Shown here: in pieces, positions 42,975-51,627 of the stretch | Numbering within the stretch: position 1 is the stretch's first letter | Layout: each line of letters opens with the position of its first letter | Source: B10-G9 sp963712165 | GTDB lineage: Bacteria > Chloroflexota > Anaerolineae > Anaerolineales > UBA11858 | DNA length: 64,000 bases | Reading direction: 5' to 3' | Assembly: GCA_963712165.1 (NCBI GenBank) | Contig: CAVQGY010000002.1 | Coordinates: forward strand, 558,001 to 622,000 | The notes under the pieces: generated by a model | The model's input: the letters and a program-made list of their open reading frames with translations, nothing else | What the model was told of the DNA's origin: nothing | The model's database searches: none | Program-made: the position numbers and the translations under genes

Positions 42975-43032
42975 ATCCAATGGATTGACAAAAGATTCTG
43001 GTTGGTAGGTCGGCCTCCGGCGAACGCAGGAT

Positions 43033-43344
43033 ATGGACGCCCAATGGTTATGGAATTTTCTAAGATCCCCGAGGGGTATTCAATTTTGGCTCGGACAGGG
43101 AGATCCTTTTGCCTTTATAGAGGGCGAAGTCTATCAGCTAAAAGATGGTACGACAGGTGTCTTGAAGGTACTTAAGCCCAATTCCCACTGGTGGATAACC
43201 CGATGCCCACCAGATTTTGCTTTTGACCTGCCATCAACAATCCAGGTCAGGGTGATACCCAAAGGTAATAGATCAACTCCTCCAAGAGATCAAATAAGCT
43301 TGACAAAGAACTGGCATTATTGTATAAACCTGACAATCAACTGA
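43033..43344 (+). pseudogene. SRPBCC/AHSA1-like protein, probably truncated
   Basis: The 103-aa frame resembles the SRPBCC (activator of Hsp90 ATPase homologue) domain: AQWLWNFLRSPRGIQFWLGQGD, EGEVYQLKDGTTGVLKVLKPN and STIQVRVIPKGNRST. The usual first strand and the long C-terminal helix are missing, and the last codons overlap the strong promoter of the trpS leader. There is no clear ribosome site. It is best read as a decaying or shortened remnant. Confidence 0.45.
43300..43328 (+). promoter_or_regulatory. Sigma-70 promoter of the T-box/trpS unit
   Basis: TTGACA (43300-43305), 17-nt spacer, TATAAA (43323-43328). Transcription from about 43335 would include the complete T-box leader. Confidence 0.8.
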
Positions 43345-43694
43345 ATAGCTGAAGACTGTGAAGAGGAATAGTATATATCTGTAGCTGCGGAACAGAGAGT
43401 GAGTGATGCTGAGAGTCTCACCCGCGCAAAGATGTTGAATGGACCTTGGAGTTGCAGGGCGAACGGTGTTTCCCTAGTAGCCTGAGCCGGAGTTGCCACC
43501 GTTATCAAGGTAAAAGATATAACCCCGATCCTTTCGGGACGTATCTGATCAAGTGAGGCTGGCCTTCAGAGTTGCCAGAAATGGATTCCCGTTGTTTCAC
43601 TGACGGGTTTTTTGATTAATCTGAAGCCAGGCTAAACTGGGTGGCACCACGGGAGCATTTAGCCCTCGTCCCTTTGTGGATGAGGGCTTTTTTT
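43335..43694 (+). ncRNA. T-box leader, tRNA-Trp specific
   Basis: Long structured leader before trpS. The T-box core AAACTGGGTGGCACCACGGG lies at 43634-43653. Stem I shows GAGAGTGAGTGATGCTGAGAG, and a specifier codon TGG (43440-43442, in GAATGGACC) matches Trp. The terminator AGCCCTC (43661-43667) with GAGGGCT (43682-43688) plus T-run follows. Uncharged tRNA-Trp would favour the antiterminator and switch on trpS. Confidence 0.9.
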
Positions 43695-43699
43695 GTATT

Positions 43700-43730
43700 G
43701 ACCTCGGAGGTCCCCTCGACCTCGGAGGTC
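43700..43730. repeat. Palindromic repeat GACCTCGGAGGTC, direct pair
   Basis: Two copies of GACCTCGGAGGTC (43700-43712 and 43718-43730) with spacer CCCTC. Each copy is itself a palindrome with a single central base. The pair lies between the T-box terminator and the trpS ribosome site. Confidence 0.7.
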
Positions 43731-43748
43731 TATTCATAGGAGGAAACC

Positions 43749-44811
43749 ATGAAAAAGAGAATATTAACAGGAGACAGACCGTCAGGCCGTCTGCATCTGG
43801 GTCATTATGTGGGCAGTTTGCGTAACCGCGTGAAGTATCAGTCTTCTTGCGAATGCTTTTTTGTGATAGCTGATCTCCATACACTTACTACCCGATCCAG
43901 TAAAGCCCAGATCAAGGACATGAATCGTTTTATTCACCAGATCGTGCTTGATTATCTGGCTGCGGGGATTGACCCGGAGAGGAGTACGATCTTTTTGCAG
44001 AGTACTGTGCCCGAGATCAGTGAGTTAAACACAATATTGGGTATGCTGGTGAATACTCCCCGACTGGAGCGGATTCCTTCTTTGAAGGATATGGCCCGTT
44101 CTGAGGGCTTAAGTACAATGCCGTTTGGTTTGCTGGGATATCCGGTATTGATGTCAGCTGATATTCTGCTTGCCTCGGGCACACCTAGTACCGGTTGGAG
44201 CGGATAACCGCGGAAATGTCGAACTTGCCCGGGAGATTGCCCGGAAATTCAATCATGCCTATGGGGAAATCTTTCCAATTCCGGAGATTGAAATGGAATC
44301 CACCTTAATTGGCACTGATGGTCAGGCCAAGATGAGCAAAAGCCTGGATAACGCCATCTACCTGTCAGATACCCCAGATGAAGTTGAACGCAAGGTGATG
44401 GCCATGTACACCGATCCCAAACGGATTCGGGCGGATATCCCAGGTGAAGTGGAGGGTAATCCGATTTTTATCTATCACGACATCTTTAATCCTGATCTGG
44501 AAGAAGTGCTGGAACTTAAACACCGCTACCGGAAAGGAAAGGTTGGGGATGTAGAAGTTAAACGCAAGCTTGGTCGAGCCCTCAACCTCTTCCTGGAGCC
44601 CCACCGAACACGGCGCGATGATTTTGCCAGACAGCCAGATCTTGTGCTGGATATCCTGCGTGAGGGGTCGGCCCGGATGCGAGCTGAAGCCAATGAGACA
44701 TTATCCTTGACCAGAAGCAAGATGGGATTGGATTATTACCACCGATTGGTCGTTCATCCGGCGGCCAACCAGGAGATTGACCAGGCCTTGAATGGATTGG
44801 CGTTTTTATGA
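43749..44811 (+). pseudogene. trpS: Tryptophanyl-tRNA synthetase, interrupted by a frameshift
   Basis: Charges tRNA-Trp. The first part (43749-44207) has the HIGH-like HLGHYVGSL and ends after YPVLMSADILL. The second part, in the +1 frame (from about 44172), continues LVPVGADNRGNVELAREIA with the KMSKS loop and a complete C-terminus. Between DILL and LVPVG there are 13 bases where four codons are expected, so one extra base near 44172-44184 explains the break. All other motifs are intact and the gene keeps its T-box and a good AGGAGG site. A sequence error is the simplest reading; a true pseudogene would need a second trpS elsewhere. Confidence 0.88.
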
Positions 44812-44832
44812 TAGCGAGAAATGGGAGTGAGT

Positions 44833-45339
44833 TTATTCCAGAATGAGCAAATTCTGTTTTCGTTCTACGTTGTCATTCACACTGGCTTGGATGTGCGCCA
44901 CCACGCCGTCTCTCGGTGCGGTGAGTTCATTCTGCATCTTCATGGATTCCAGAATTACCAGGACGTCTCCCTCTGACACATGGTCCCCCTCATTGACCAG
45001 TATCTCGATCACCATTCCTGGCATAGGTGATGTTAAGACATATCTCCCCTGGTGAAGGGCTGTGTCACCTGTAGCAAGCCGGAGGAGTCTTTCCCTTTCA
45101 TCCTCTACCTGAACGTTAAACCGACTTCCCTTGATGAGGATCTCCCATCCTCCATTCTCTTCGTAAACAGTTGGTTCATACAGTTTTCCATCTACTAATA
45201 AAGAACAAGATGCGCCCTGTTTCAAAGGCCGAAAATCGATCGTCCAGGGCGTGCCGTTTATGGACACGCTGGTTCCGGAAATGATTTCTAAAACGTATTC
45301 TTTCCCCTCTATCGTTGCATAGTAGATATCACTACTCAT
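44833..45339 (-). CDS. Biotin carboxyl carrier protein subunit of acyl-CoA carboxylase
   Basis: Carries biotin between the carboxylase and carboxyltransferase subunits. The biotinyl domain is at residues 100-168 with PMPGMVIEILVNEGDHV and the biotin-lysine motif ESMKMQNE. The first 90 residues form an N-terminal segment as in propionyl/methylmalonyl-CoA systems. The ATG shares a base with the accC stop (TAATG), so translation is coupled. It is the last gene of the carboxylase cluster. Confidence 0.9.
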   Translation of the reverse strand: MSSDIYYATIEGKEYVLEIISGTSVSINGTPWTIDFRPLKQGASCSLLVDGKLYEPTVYEENGGWEILIKGSRFNVQVEDERERLLRLATGDTALHQGRYVLTSPMPGMVIEILVNEGDHVSEGDVLVILESMKMQNELTAPRDGVVAHIQASVNDNVERKQNLLILE

Positions 45340-46850
45340 TATTCGACCTGTTCCCTTCTGCCAGCTAGTTTCCAATTACTTAGATCACTTTTTCCCCGGT
45401 TGATGGCCACAGCCGATAGTTGATTGTAGTGATGGGTAGCCAAAACGGCAGCTAATGCCGCTATTTCAGGCAGAATGGTATCGGGATCCCCTGCGTTCTC
45501 TAGGGGATCCTGATCCTCGATGAATTGAGTATCAAAGTTCCCGGCCAGGAAAGCTGCATTCTCCAGCAGCGCCAGATGAAATGGAATATTGGTCCGGATC
45601 CCTATCAGCCTGTATTCATTAAGGACCCTTTTCATGCGTATTATGGTTTCTTCTCTGGTCACGCAATGGACGATAACCTTGGAGATCAGCGCATCATAAT
45701 AAGGAGATATCTCATAACCTGAGTAAACCCCGGTATCTACCCGGACTCCCGGCCCGGCAGGGAGGAGGGAATGAGAGATGGTTCCCGTGGATGGGATGAA
45801 ACCCCTGAAGGGATCCTCAGCATTGACCCTGCACTCCATCGCCCAGCCTTTGATTTGGATATCTTCTTGCTGATAGCTAAGCTTTTTCCCGGCGGCGATC
45901 CGGATTTGTTCTTTGACGATATCAACCCCTGTCACTGCCTCGGTTACAGGATGTTCAACCTGCAGGCGGGTGTTCATTTCTAGGAAATAGAAGTTTTTCT
46001 CTTTATCTACCAGGAATTCAATCGTTCCGGCGTTGATATAATCCACTGAGCGCGCGGCTTGCACAGCTATCGCGCCCATTTGATCTCTCATATCCTGATC
46101 ATCACCAATGAATGGGGAGGGGGCTTCTTCGAGGAGCTTCTGATGACGGCGCTGGATGGAACACTCCCTTTCTCCCAGATGGATTATATTGCCAAATTGA
46201 TCAGCAAGGATCTGGATCTCGATATGACGTGCACCCTGGATGAGTTTCTCGAGGTAGATACTTCCATCCCCAAAAGAGGATTCAGCTTCTCTTCGGCTGG
46301 CTGTAAGCAAGCCGGCCATTTCCTCCAGATTTCGAACCTCCCGCATGCCTTTTCCCCCACCTCCCGCACTGGGTTTGATTAACAAGGGGAAGCCTATCTC
46401 CGGGGCGATTTCCAGCAGCGTTTGGTCAGAAAGATCACCCTGGCCCTCTGTCCCCGGAATCACCGGAACGCCGGCTTTTTTCACCGTGTTCCTGGCTACC
46501 TGCTTATTGCCCATTGCTGTGATAGAGGAAGGTTTTGGCCCGATGAATGTGATGCCATTATCCTGGCAGGCTTGGGAGAAATCCGCTCGTTCTGCTAAAA
46601 AACCGTATCCGGGATGGATCGCGTCTGCACCACAGTCAAGGGCAATCTGGATGATCTTGTCCATCACCAGATAGGACTCACTGGCTTTGGGGGGTCCGAG
46701 TCGGTAGGCTTCATCCGCATATCGGACATGCAGGCTGTGGCGGTCGGCATCCGAGAAGACCGCAACCGTTGATATCCCCATCTCCCGGCAGCTGCGAATG
46801 ACCCGGACTGCTATTTCTCCTCTGTTGGCAATGAGTATTTTTTTGAACAT
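45339..46850 (-). CDS. accC: Biotin carboxylase subunit of acyl-CoA carboxylase
   Basis: Carboxylates biotin with ATP and bicarbonate. N-domain start KKILIANRGEIAVRVIRSCREMGI, ATP-grasp region KPSAGGGGKGMR, catalytic EMNTRLQVEHPVTE, and the C-domain motif AMECRVNAEDP. The 503 aa is the length of acetyl/propionyl-CoA carboxylase biotin-carboxylase subunits. It lies 10 bp after the carboxyltransferase gene and is coupled to the carrier-protein gene. Confidence 0.95.
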   Translation of the reverse strand: MFKKILIANRGEIAVRVIRSCREMGISTVAVFSDADRHSLHVRYADEAYRLGPPKASESYLVMDKIIQIALDCGADAIHPGYGFLAERADFSQACQDNGITFIGPKPSSITAMGNKQVARNTVKKAGVPVIPGTEGQGDLSDQTLLEIAPEIGFPLLIKPSAGGGGKGMREVRNLEEMAGLLTASRREAESSFGDGSIYLEKLIQGARHIEIQILADQFGNIIHLGERECSIQRRHQKLLEEAPSPFIGDDQDMRDQMGAIAVQAARSVDYINAGTIEFLVDKEKNFYFLEMNTRLQVEHPVTEAVTGVDIVKEQIRIAAGKKLSYQQEDIQIKGWAMECRVNAEDPFRGFIPSTGTISHSLLPAGPGVRVDTGVYSGYEISPYYDALISKVIVHCVTREETIIRMKRVLNEYRLIGIRTNIPFHLALLENAAFLAGNFDTQFIEDQDPLENAGDPDTILPEIAALAAVLATHHYNQLSAVAINRGKSDLSNWKLAGRREQVE

Positions 46851-46860
46851 AGGCCTGGTT

Positions 46861-48420
46861 TTATAGCGGGATGTTGCCGTGTTTTTTGCTGGGGTTCTTA
46901 TCCCGTTTGTTATTTAACATTTCCAGGGCATTGATCAGCCTGGCCCGGGTTGTGCTGGGCTCAATGACATCATCAATATATCCGCGTGAAGCAGCAATAT
47001 AGGGGTTGGCGAATTTCTCGCGGTACTCTTTGACCAATTCAGCCCTTTTCTTGTCTGGATCCTTTGCCTTGGATATTTCTTTTCGGAAGATGATGTTAAC
47101 GGCACCTTCCGGTCCCATGACTGCTATCTCAGCGCTGGGCCAGGCCAGATTGATATCCCCCCGGATATGTTTGCTGCTCATCACGTCATAAGCGCCGCCA
47201 TATGCTTTTCTGGTGATGAGGGTGATTTTTGGAACAGTTGCTTCAGAAAAAGCGAAGAGCAGCTTAGCTCCGGATCGAATGACTCCTCCATGTTCTTGAT
47301 CTATACCGGGAAGGAATCCTGGCACATCCACAAAGGTAAGCAGGGGAATATTGAATGAATCACAGAACCGCACAAAGCGCCCCGCTTTTTCAGAGGAATC
47401 AATATCCAAAACACCAGCCAGGAATGCTGGCTGATTGGCGACTATGCCCACGGAGTGACCCCCTAATCTGGCAAATCCGACCACGATATTGCGGGCAAAT
47501 TTCTCCTGGACTTCATAGAATTCCGAATCATCCACTAACAGGCAAATCACATCCTTCATGTCGTAAGGTTTGGAAGGATCATCGGGGATGATGGTATCCA
47601 GGGCGGATTCACGGCGCAGCGGACTGTCTTCGGTCTCAGAATAGGGTGGGTCCTCCATATTATTCTGCGGCAAATAAGAAAGCAGCTTTCTGACCATAAA
47701 GAGGGTATTGGCTTCTGTGTCAGCCGCAATATGGCAAACACCAGATTTCTCAGCATGCACATCCGCTCCGCCCAGCTCCTCGAAGGTCACTTCTTCGTGA
47801 GTAACGGTCTTGACCACTTCTGGGCCCGTGATGAACATAAAAGATGATCCCCTGACCATGAAAATGAAATCTGTTATCGCCGGGGAATATACCGCGCCGC
47901 CGGCGCAGGGTCCCATAATGACGCTGATCTGGGGGATCACGCCGGAGCAGAGCGTGTTTCGCAGGAAAATATCCGCATAGCCGCCCAGGGAAACCACTCC
48001 TTCCTGGATCCGGGCACCCCCGGAATCGTTGATACCTATTATCGGCGCACCGTTCTTGAGGGCCATGTCCATTACCTTGACTACTTTCTCGGCATGCACC
48101 TCGCCCAAGCTGCCTCCAAAGACAGTGAAATCTTGGGAGAAGACATACATCAGGCGGTTATTGATGGTCCCCCAGCCGGTAATGACTGAATCTCCCGGGA
48201 TCCGGGATTTTTCCATGTCAAAATCCGACGTGCGGTGTTCCACGAAGGCATCAATTTCCCGAAAAGAGCCCTTATCCAGCAGCAGGTCGATCCTCTCCCG
48301 GGCAGTTAGCCGGCCTTTTTTATGCTGTTTTTCTATTTTTTCAGGTCCACCACCTTGTTGACTGAGCTCTTTTTTATCACGCAGTTCCTGGATCTTGGGA
48401 TTCGGGTGTTTTTCTGTCAT
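46861..48420 (-). CDS. Acyl-CoA carboxyltransferase (propionyl-CoA carboxylase beta/methylmalonyl-CoA carboxyltransferase type)
   Basis: Moves CO2 between biotin and an acyl-CoA, most likely propionyl-CoA. The fused two-half carboxyltransferase of 519 aa has the acyl-CoA site GINDSGGARIQEGVVSLGGY and GPCAGGAVYSPAITDF, and the carboxybiotin site VDVPGFLPGIDQEHGGVIRSGAKLL. The form with separate BCCP and AccC genes is common in Chloroflexi. It could act in propionate oxidation, in odd-chain or branched amino-acid breakdown, or run in the fatty-acid direction; the sequence alone does not decide. Confidence 0.93.
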   Translation of the reverse strand: MTEKHPNPKIQELRDKKELSQQGGGPEKIEKQHKKGRLTARERIDLLLDKGSFREIDAFVEHRTSDFDMEKSRIPGDSVITGWGTINNRLMYVFSQDFTVFGGSLGEVHAEKVVKVMDMALKNGAPIIGINDSGGARIQEGVVSLGGYADIFLRNTLCSGVIPQISVIMGPCAGGAVYSPAITDFIFMVRGSSFMFITGPEVVKTVTHEEVTFEELGGADVHAEKSGVCHIAADTEANTLFMVRKLLSYLPQNNMEDPPYSETEDSPLRRESALDTIIPDDPSKPYDMKDVICLLVDDSEFYEVQEKFARNIVVGFARLGGHSVGIVANQPAFLAGVLDIDSSEKAGRFVRFCDSFNIPLLTFVDVPGFLPGIDQEHGGVIRSGAKLLFAFSEATVPKITLITRKAYGGAYDVMSSKHIRGDINLAWPSAEIAVMGPEGAVNIIFRKEISKAKDPDKKRAELVKEYREKFANPYIAASRGYIDDVIEPSTTRARLINALEMLNNKRDKNPSKKHGNIPL

Positions 48421-48432
48421 AGGTTCACCTTG

Positions 48433-48888
48433 TTAAGGTATTTTAACAGCATTTATTTTAAAGTATGACCGAGTTGATTTCAGGCTTAGGAAGACAAAAA
48501 GGGAGCCAAGGCCGATCACAGTGATCGCCAAATTCACCGGCCATCGGGATTGGAGGGTTGTTGGCTCGACAATCCAGATGAGTCTGATCCAGCTGCAAAC
48601 GCTGAAGAAAGCCCAGTATGCCATGCTCCCGATTCGGGCCCAGCTCTTTCCCGTCCACAGGCTGAAAGAGAGATAGATTCCAGTAATGCCCCACATCAGG
48701 CTGTATCCAGCTAGAAGAATAGGTTCAGATGATAAAGGTAAATCAGCCAGGAGCTCCCATTGATATAACACCTGGCCAAAAACGAATATTTGAAATAATG
48801 AGAATGCAAAGACCAGGATCGCCAGTAAAGTAAGCAGTTTTGGGCGCGTGTTCATGCTAGGGTCGGTGTGTGCATCCAGATCTGTCAT
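48433..48888 (-). CDS. Small membrane protein
   Basis: A 151-aa protein with about four transmembrane helices (LLTLLAILVFAFSLFQIFVFG, the LLAGYSLMWGITGIYLSFSL segment, AYWAFFSVCSWIRLIWI and NLAITVIGLGSLFVFLSL). No family recognised. The stop lies 12 bp before the carboxyltransferase start, so it probably heads the same transcript, although nothing indicates a role in carboxylation. Confidence 0.65.
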   Translation of the reverse strand: MTDLDAHTDPSMNTRPKLLTLLAILVFAFSLFQIFVFGQVLYQWELLADLPLSSEPILLAGYSLMWGITGIYLSFSLWTGKSWARIGSMAYWAFFSVCSWIRLIWIVEPTTLQSRWPVNLAITVIGLGSLFVFLSLKSTRSYFKINAVKIP

Positions 48889-48939
48889 AAAGTCCCTAAA
48901 TTTTTATTTATATTACTCGATGATAGTTTAAAACGAGAT

Positions 48940-51492
48940 TCATTCCTGCTCGTTATCCGGTTGCGAATGTCCCTGATCTTTCCGATGGCCAAGGGAAAAC
49001 TTCAGCTCGTAATTATGGCGGGATTCCCTGAAACTCCACTGCATGAAGAAACCAATCTCAAATTTCCTGCCGGCCCTGTCCGGGGGTTCACCCTCTTGCA
49101 GATCGGAAGGTATTGGCTTGGATGATCGAATAAAAGGTATTGCCCTGATCCTGTTCATGCCAGCTGAATAACCTGATCTCAGTTTCTTCAGGTTCAAGTC
49201 AGGAGATGTTTGACTTAGATGATAGAATCCCACGGCAGCTAAAGGCAAGACGATCCACATTGTCCTTGAAGTTACTAGGTTTCCTACGCCTTTCCAGAAG
49301 GGCACTGTGTCTGATAGTTGAACTTGCCCATTAACAATTATCCTGCCAATGGGTCTTTCATCACTATCCCTGAGGGTGATGAATTCGGAGGAGGTCAATT
49401 CTCGCTGGAACAAAGGCAGCAGATAAGCAGCGTGGTATTCCTCGATAAAGATAGCATAGTCACCGCTCTCAGGCCATGCGACAGAACCATTTAGGACCGA
49501 ATTGTAATTTACTGATTCAAACTCAGATTGAGTCAGGCCAATTCGGAAGAAGTAAGGGATCCAATCCTCATCTGTTTCCTCCCCAAAGACATAATAGAGG
49601 TTTGTGGTTGGGGGATTATCCATGCCTGCCCAGTTCATTACCTGTTCCAGATTTGGTCTGTACTTCGCCGGGGATTCGATGAAATACTGCCTGACACCAG
49701 CAATCATTATGGCGAGGCTGCACACCACAAGCAGCATGGTTCGCCATCCTTCCCGGGAAATGTCCTTCCTGTTCAAGTATTGGATGATCTGGTCCACCGA
49801 TAGGAATACGCCCAGGCCTGAAAACAAAGACAACACAGGTATTATCGGGACCAGATGGGCAGGTCTGGGAGGATAGGTGCTAATAAAACTGAGAAAGAAC
49901 ATTCCAGTGATAAACCAGACCAGGAAAGGGAAGCTATATGGTTTCCAGAAATGTGCAATAAGATAGTATAAACCCAGCACATAAAAAACCACACTGATCG
50001 GTCCAGCCAGGGATGAGGAAAGGTAAAAGTTATTGTTGAGTTCGTTGATTTGCAGACCGAGGAACGATCGAATGAAACCCCTCAATAAGAGCTTTGCGTT
50101 CAGAGCTGGATTGATGATCACCTGGTACCTGTCTATTGGAGTGATTGTGCTGGTTAGATAGACATCTTCCTCCCCAAACAAACCCACTGCATAGTCCAGG
50201 TTTATAAATAGACTTTCAACCAGTTTGTTCCTTAATCCTTCTGGGTTGTGCGTTGCACCGTAAACTACATGCGGGGCAGCAATAATAGCAGATCCGATCA
50301 GGAACACCAGGAGGGCTATCAGCAAAAATCTCTTGCCGCCTTTCTTCCTGAGTATGGTCAGGAATGTGTATCCAAACAAGATCAAGACTATTATCAAGCC
50401 CAATTTACCTGATGAATAGGTTAGAAATCCCAGTCCCGACCCTATACCTGCCAGGTAAATTAGAAACAGGCTGTCTCCCTTCAATCCACGAAGGAAAAAC
50501 CAGAAACTGATAATCACGAATAAAATGGCTTGGGAATTATTGTATCCAAGCCGGGCAAAAGATAAATAATATGGAGAAGAAATATAGATGAAGGATGTTA
50601 TAAGGCCTACCCAACGATTGAAGAAATCTCTTCCGAGAAGATAGAGCGGAACAACACATAATAATGCGGGAAGAAGAGAGGAAAATCTCCAACCCCAGAT
50701 ATCCCGACCAAATATCCGCATAAGCGCTCCCTGCAAAAAAGAGCTGAAAGCAGGAAAGGAATAAACCCCGAATCCAAATATGGATTCACGATATTCACCA
50801 TTGGCAATGTACCGGGCAACTTCAAAAAAACTACCCTCATCTCCTTTGATGGAGTTTGGTATATCTTGCAGTTGATATGTTCCAATCAAGAATCCAACTA
50901 TCAGGAGAAGAATGATGATCACGATTTCTGTACTTGGGACAGAAAATGAAAATTCCGCTCCCGATGCCTTGTCATACTTGAGGATCGCACTCGATACAAA
51001 GAAAATGGAAAAGATCCAGAAGAAGACATCAAAGAATTCCAGCTCATATTTTACGGCCCGGATGATCAAGAATGCAAATAAGCCAAAACCCAGCAGGATT
51101 CGCCAGACCCATTTTGATAAATGGAAATCTTTCAGGATTGGAAGGTCAGAAATAGGGAATATTGATAGACCATCAGCTTGGGATAGCTTAGTTCTAAAGC
51201 TGGTAATAGCAAATAGTACTCCACCAAGAATGGTACAAGCCATACCAAGCATAACATTACCCAGGAATTTGACATCGACCCGGAGCCAATCATTGATAGA
51301 TTGGCGCATTTCCTGCCAGGAATCAATAGGTATATCCCTGTGCATTATGATCTGCCCTGCGACAACAAGCGCTAAGGCGATCAAGAATATGTAGAATCGT
51401 TGATCAGGAGTCAGTCTTGCCACATCTCGAATCCTACTCAGGGAAAGACCAGATTTTCCAACCTCAGTTCCCCTTTTCTTATCAGAGCCCAT
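48940..51492 (-). CDS. GT-C family glycosyltransferase (PMT/ArnT-like)
   Basis: Large polytopic membrane protein of about 14 helices with an outside domain. The first outside loop carries the GT-C acidic motif KGDEGSFFEVARYIANG, followed by PYYLSFARLGYNNSQAI, as in dolichyl-phosphate-mannose mannosyltransferase-like (GT39/GT83) enzymes. The C-terminal part holds a soluble region (from about residue 590) and one more helix, then a charged tail. Probably transfers sugar from a polyprenyl-phosphate donor to a protein or lipid outside the membrane. AGGAGA before the ATG supports the start. Confidence 0.8.
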   Translation of the reverse strand: MGSDKKRGTEVGKSGLSLSRIRDVARLTPDQRFYIFLIALALVVAGQIIMHRDIPIDSWQEMRQSINDWLRVDVKFLGNVMLGMACTILGGVLFAITSFRTKLSQADGLSIFPISDLPILKDFHLSKWVWRILLGFGLFAFLIIRAVKYELEFFDVFFWIFSIFFVSSAILKYDKASGAEFSFSVPSTEIVIIILLLIVGFLIGTYQLQDIPNSIKGDEGSFFEVARYIANGEYRESIFGFGVYSFPAFSSFLQGALMRIFGRDIWGWRFSSLLPALLCVVPLYLLGRDFFNRWVGLITSFIYISSPYYLSFARLGYNNSQAILFVIISFWFFLRGLKGDSLFLIYLAGIGSGLGFLTYSSGKLGLIIVLILFGYTFLTILRKKGGKRFLLIALLVFLIGSAIIAAPHVVYGATHNPEGLRNKLVESLFINLDYAVGLFGEEDVYLTSTITPIDRYQVIINPALNAKLLLRGFIRSFLGLQINELNNNFYLSSSLAGPISVVFYVLGLYYLIAHFWKPYSFPFLVWFITGMFFLSFISTYPPRPAHLVPIIPVLSLFSGLGVFLSVDQIIQYLNRKDISREGWRTMLLVVCSLAIMIAGVRQYFIESPAKYRPNLEQVMNWAGMDNPPTTNLYYVFGEETDEDWIPYFFRIGLTQSEFESVNYNSVLNGSVAWPESGDYAIFIEEYHAAYLLPLFQRELTSSEFITLRDSDERPIGRIIVNGQVQLSDTVPFWKGVGNLVTSRTMWIVLPLAAVGFYHLSQTSPDLNLKKLRSGYSAGMNRIRAIPFIRSSKPIPSDLQEGEPPDRAGRKFEIGFFMQWSFRESRHNYELKFSLGHRKDQGHSQPDNEQE

Positions 51493-51537
51493 AGCAGTCT
51501 CCTGTTTTTGACTTTGATCTTACGGGTTCAAATATAA

Positions 51538-51567
51538 CCGATCTGCCAATTTGGAACGGCAGATCGG
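51538..51567 (-). terminator. Terminator-like inverted repeat after the acyl-CoA dehydrogenase gene
   Basis: CCGATCTGCC (51538-51547) and GGCAGATCGG (51558-51567) form a perfect 10-bp stem with a 10-nt loop. On the minus strand TTATATTTG follows. Located 60 bp after the dehydrogenase stop and 45 bp before the glycosyltransferase start. Confidence 0.65.
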
Positions 51568-51627
51568 CAGATATCAAGCAAGGCCTATCATGAGGGTGCT
51601 ATCTAGATAAACAATTTGTGAATGAAA

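Noticed and set aside
42975..43032. Upstream extension of the SRPBCC-like frame
   Set aside because: An in-frame TAG lies at 43006-43008, and only about nine codons without a start lie between it and the ATG.
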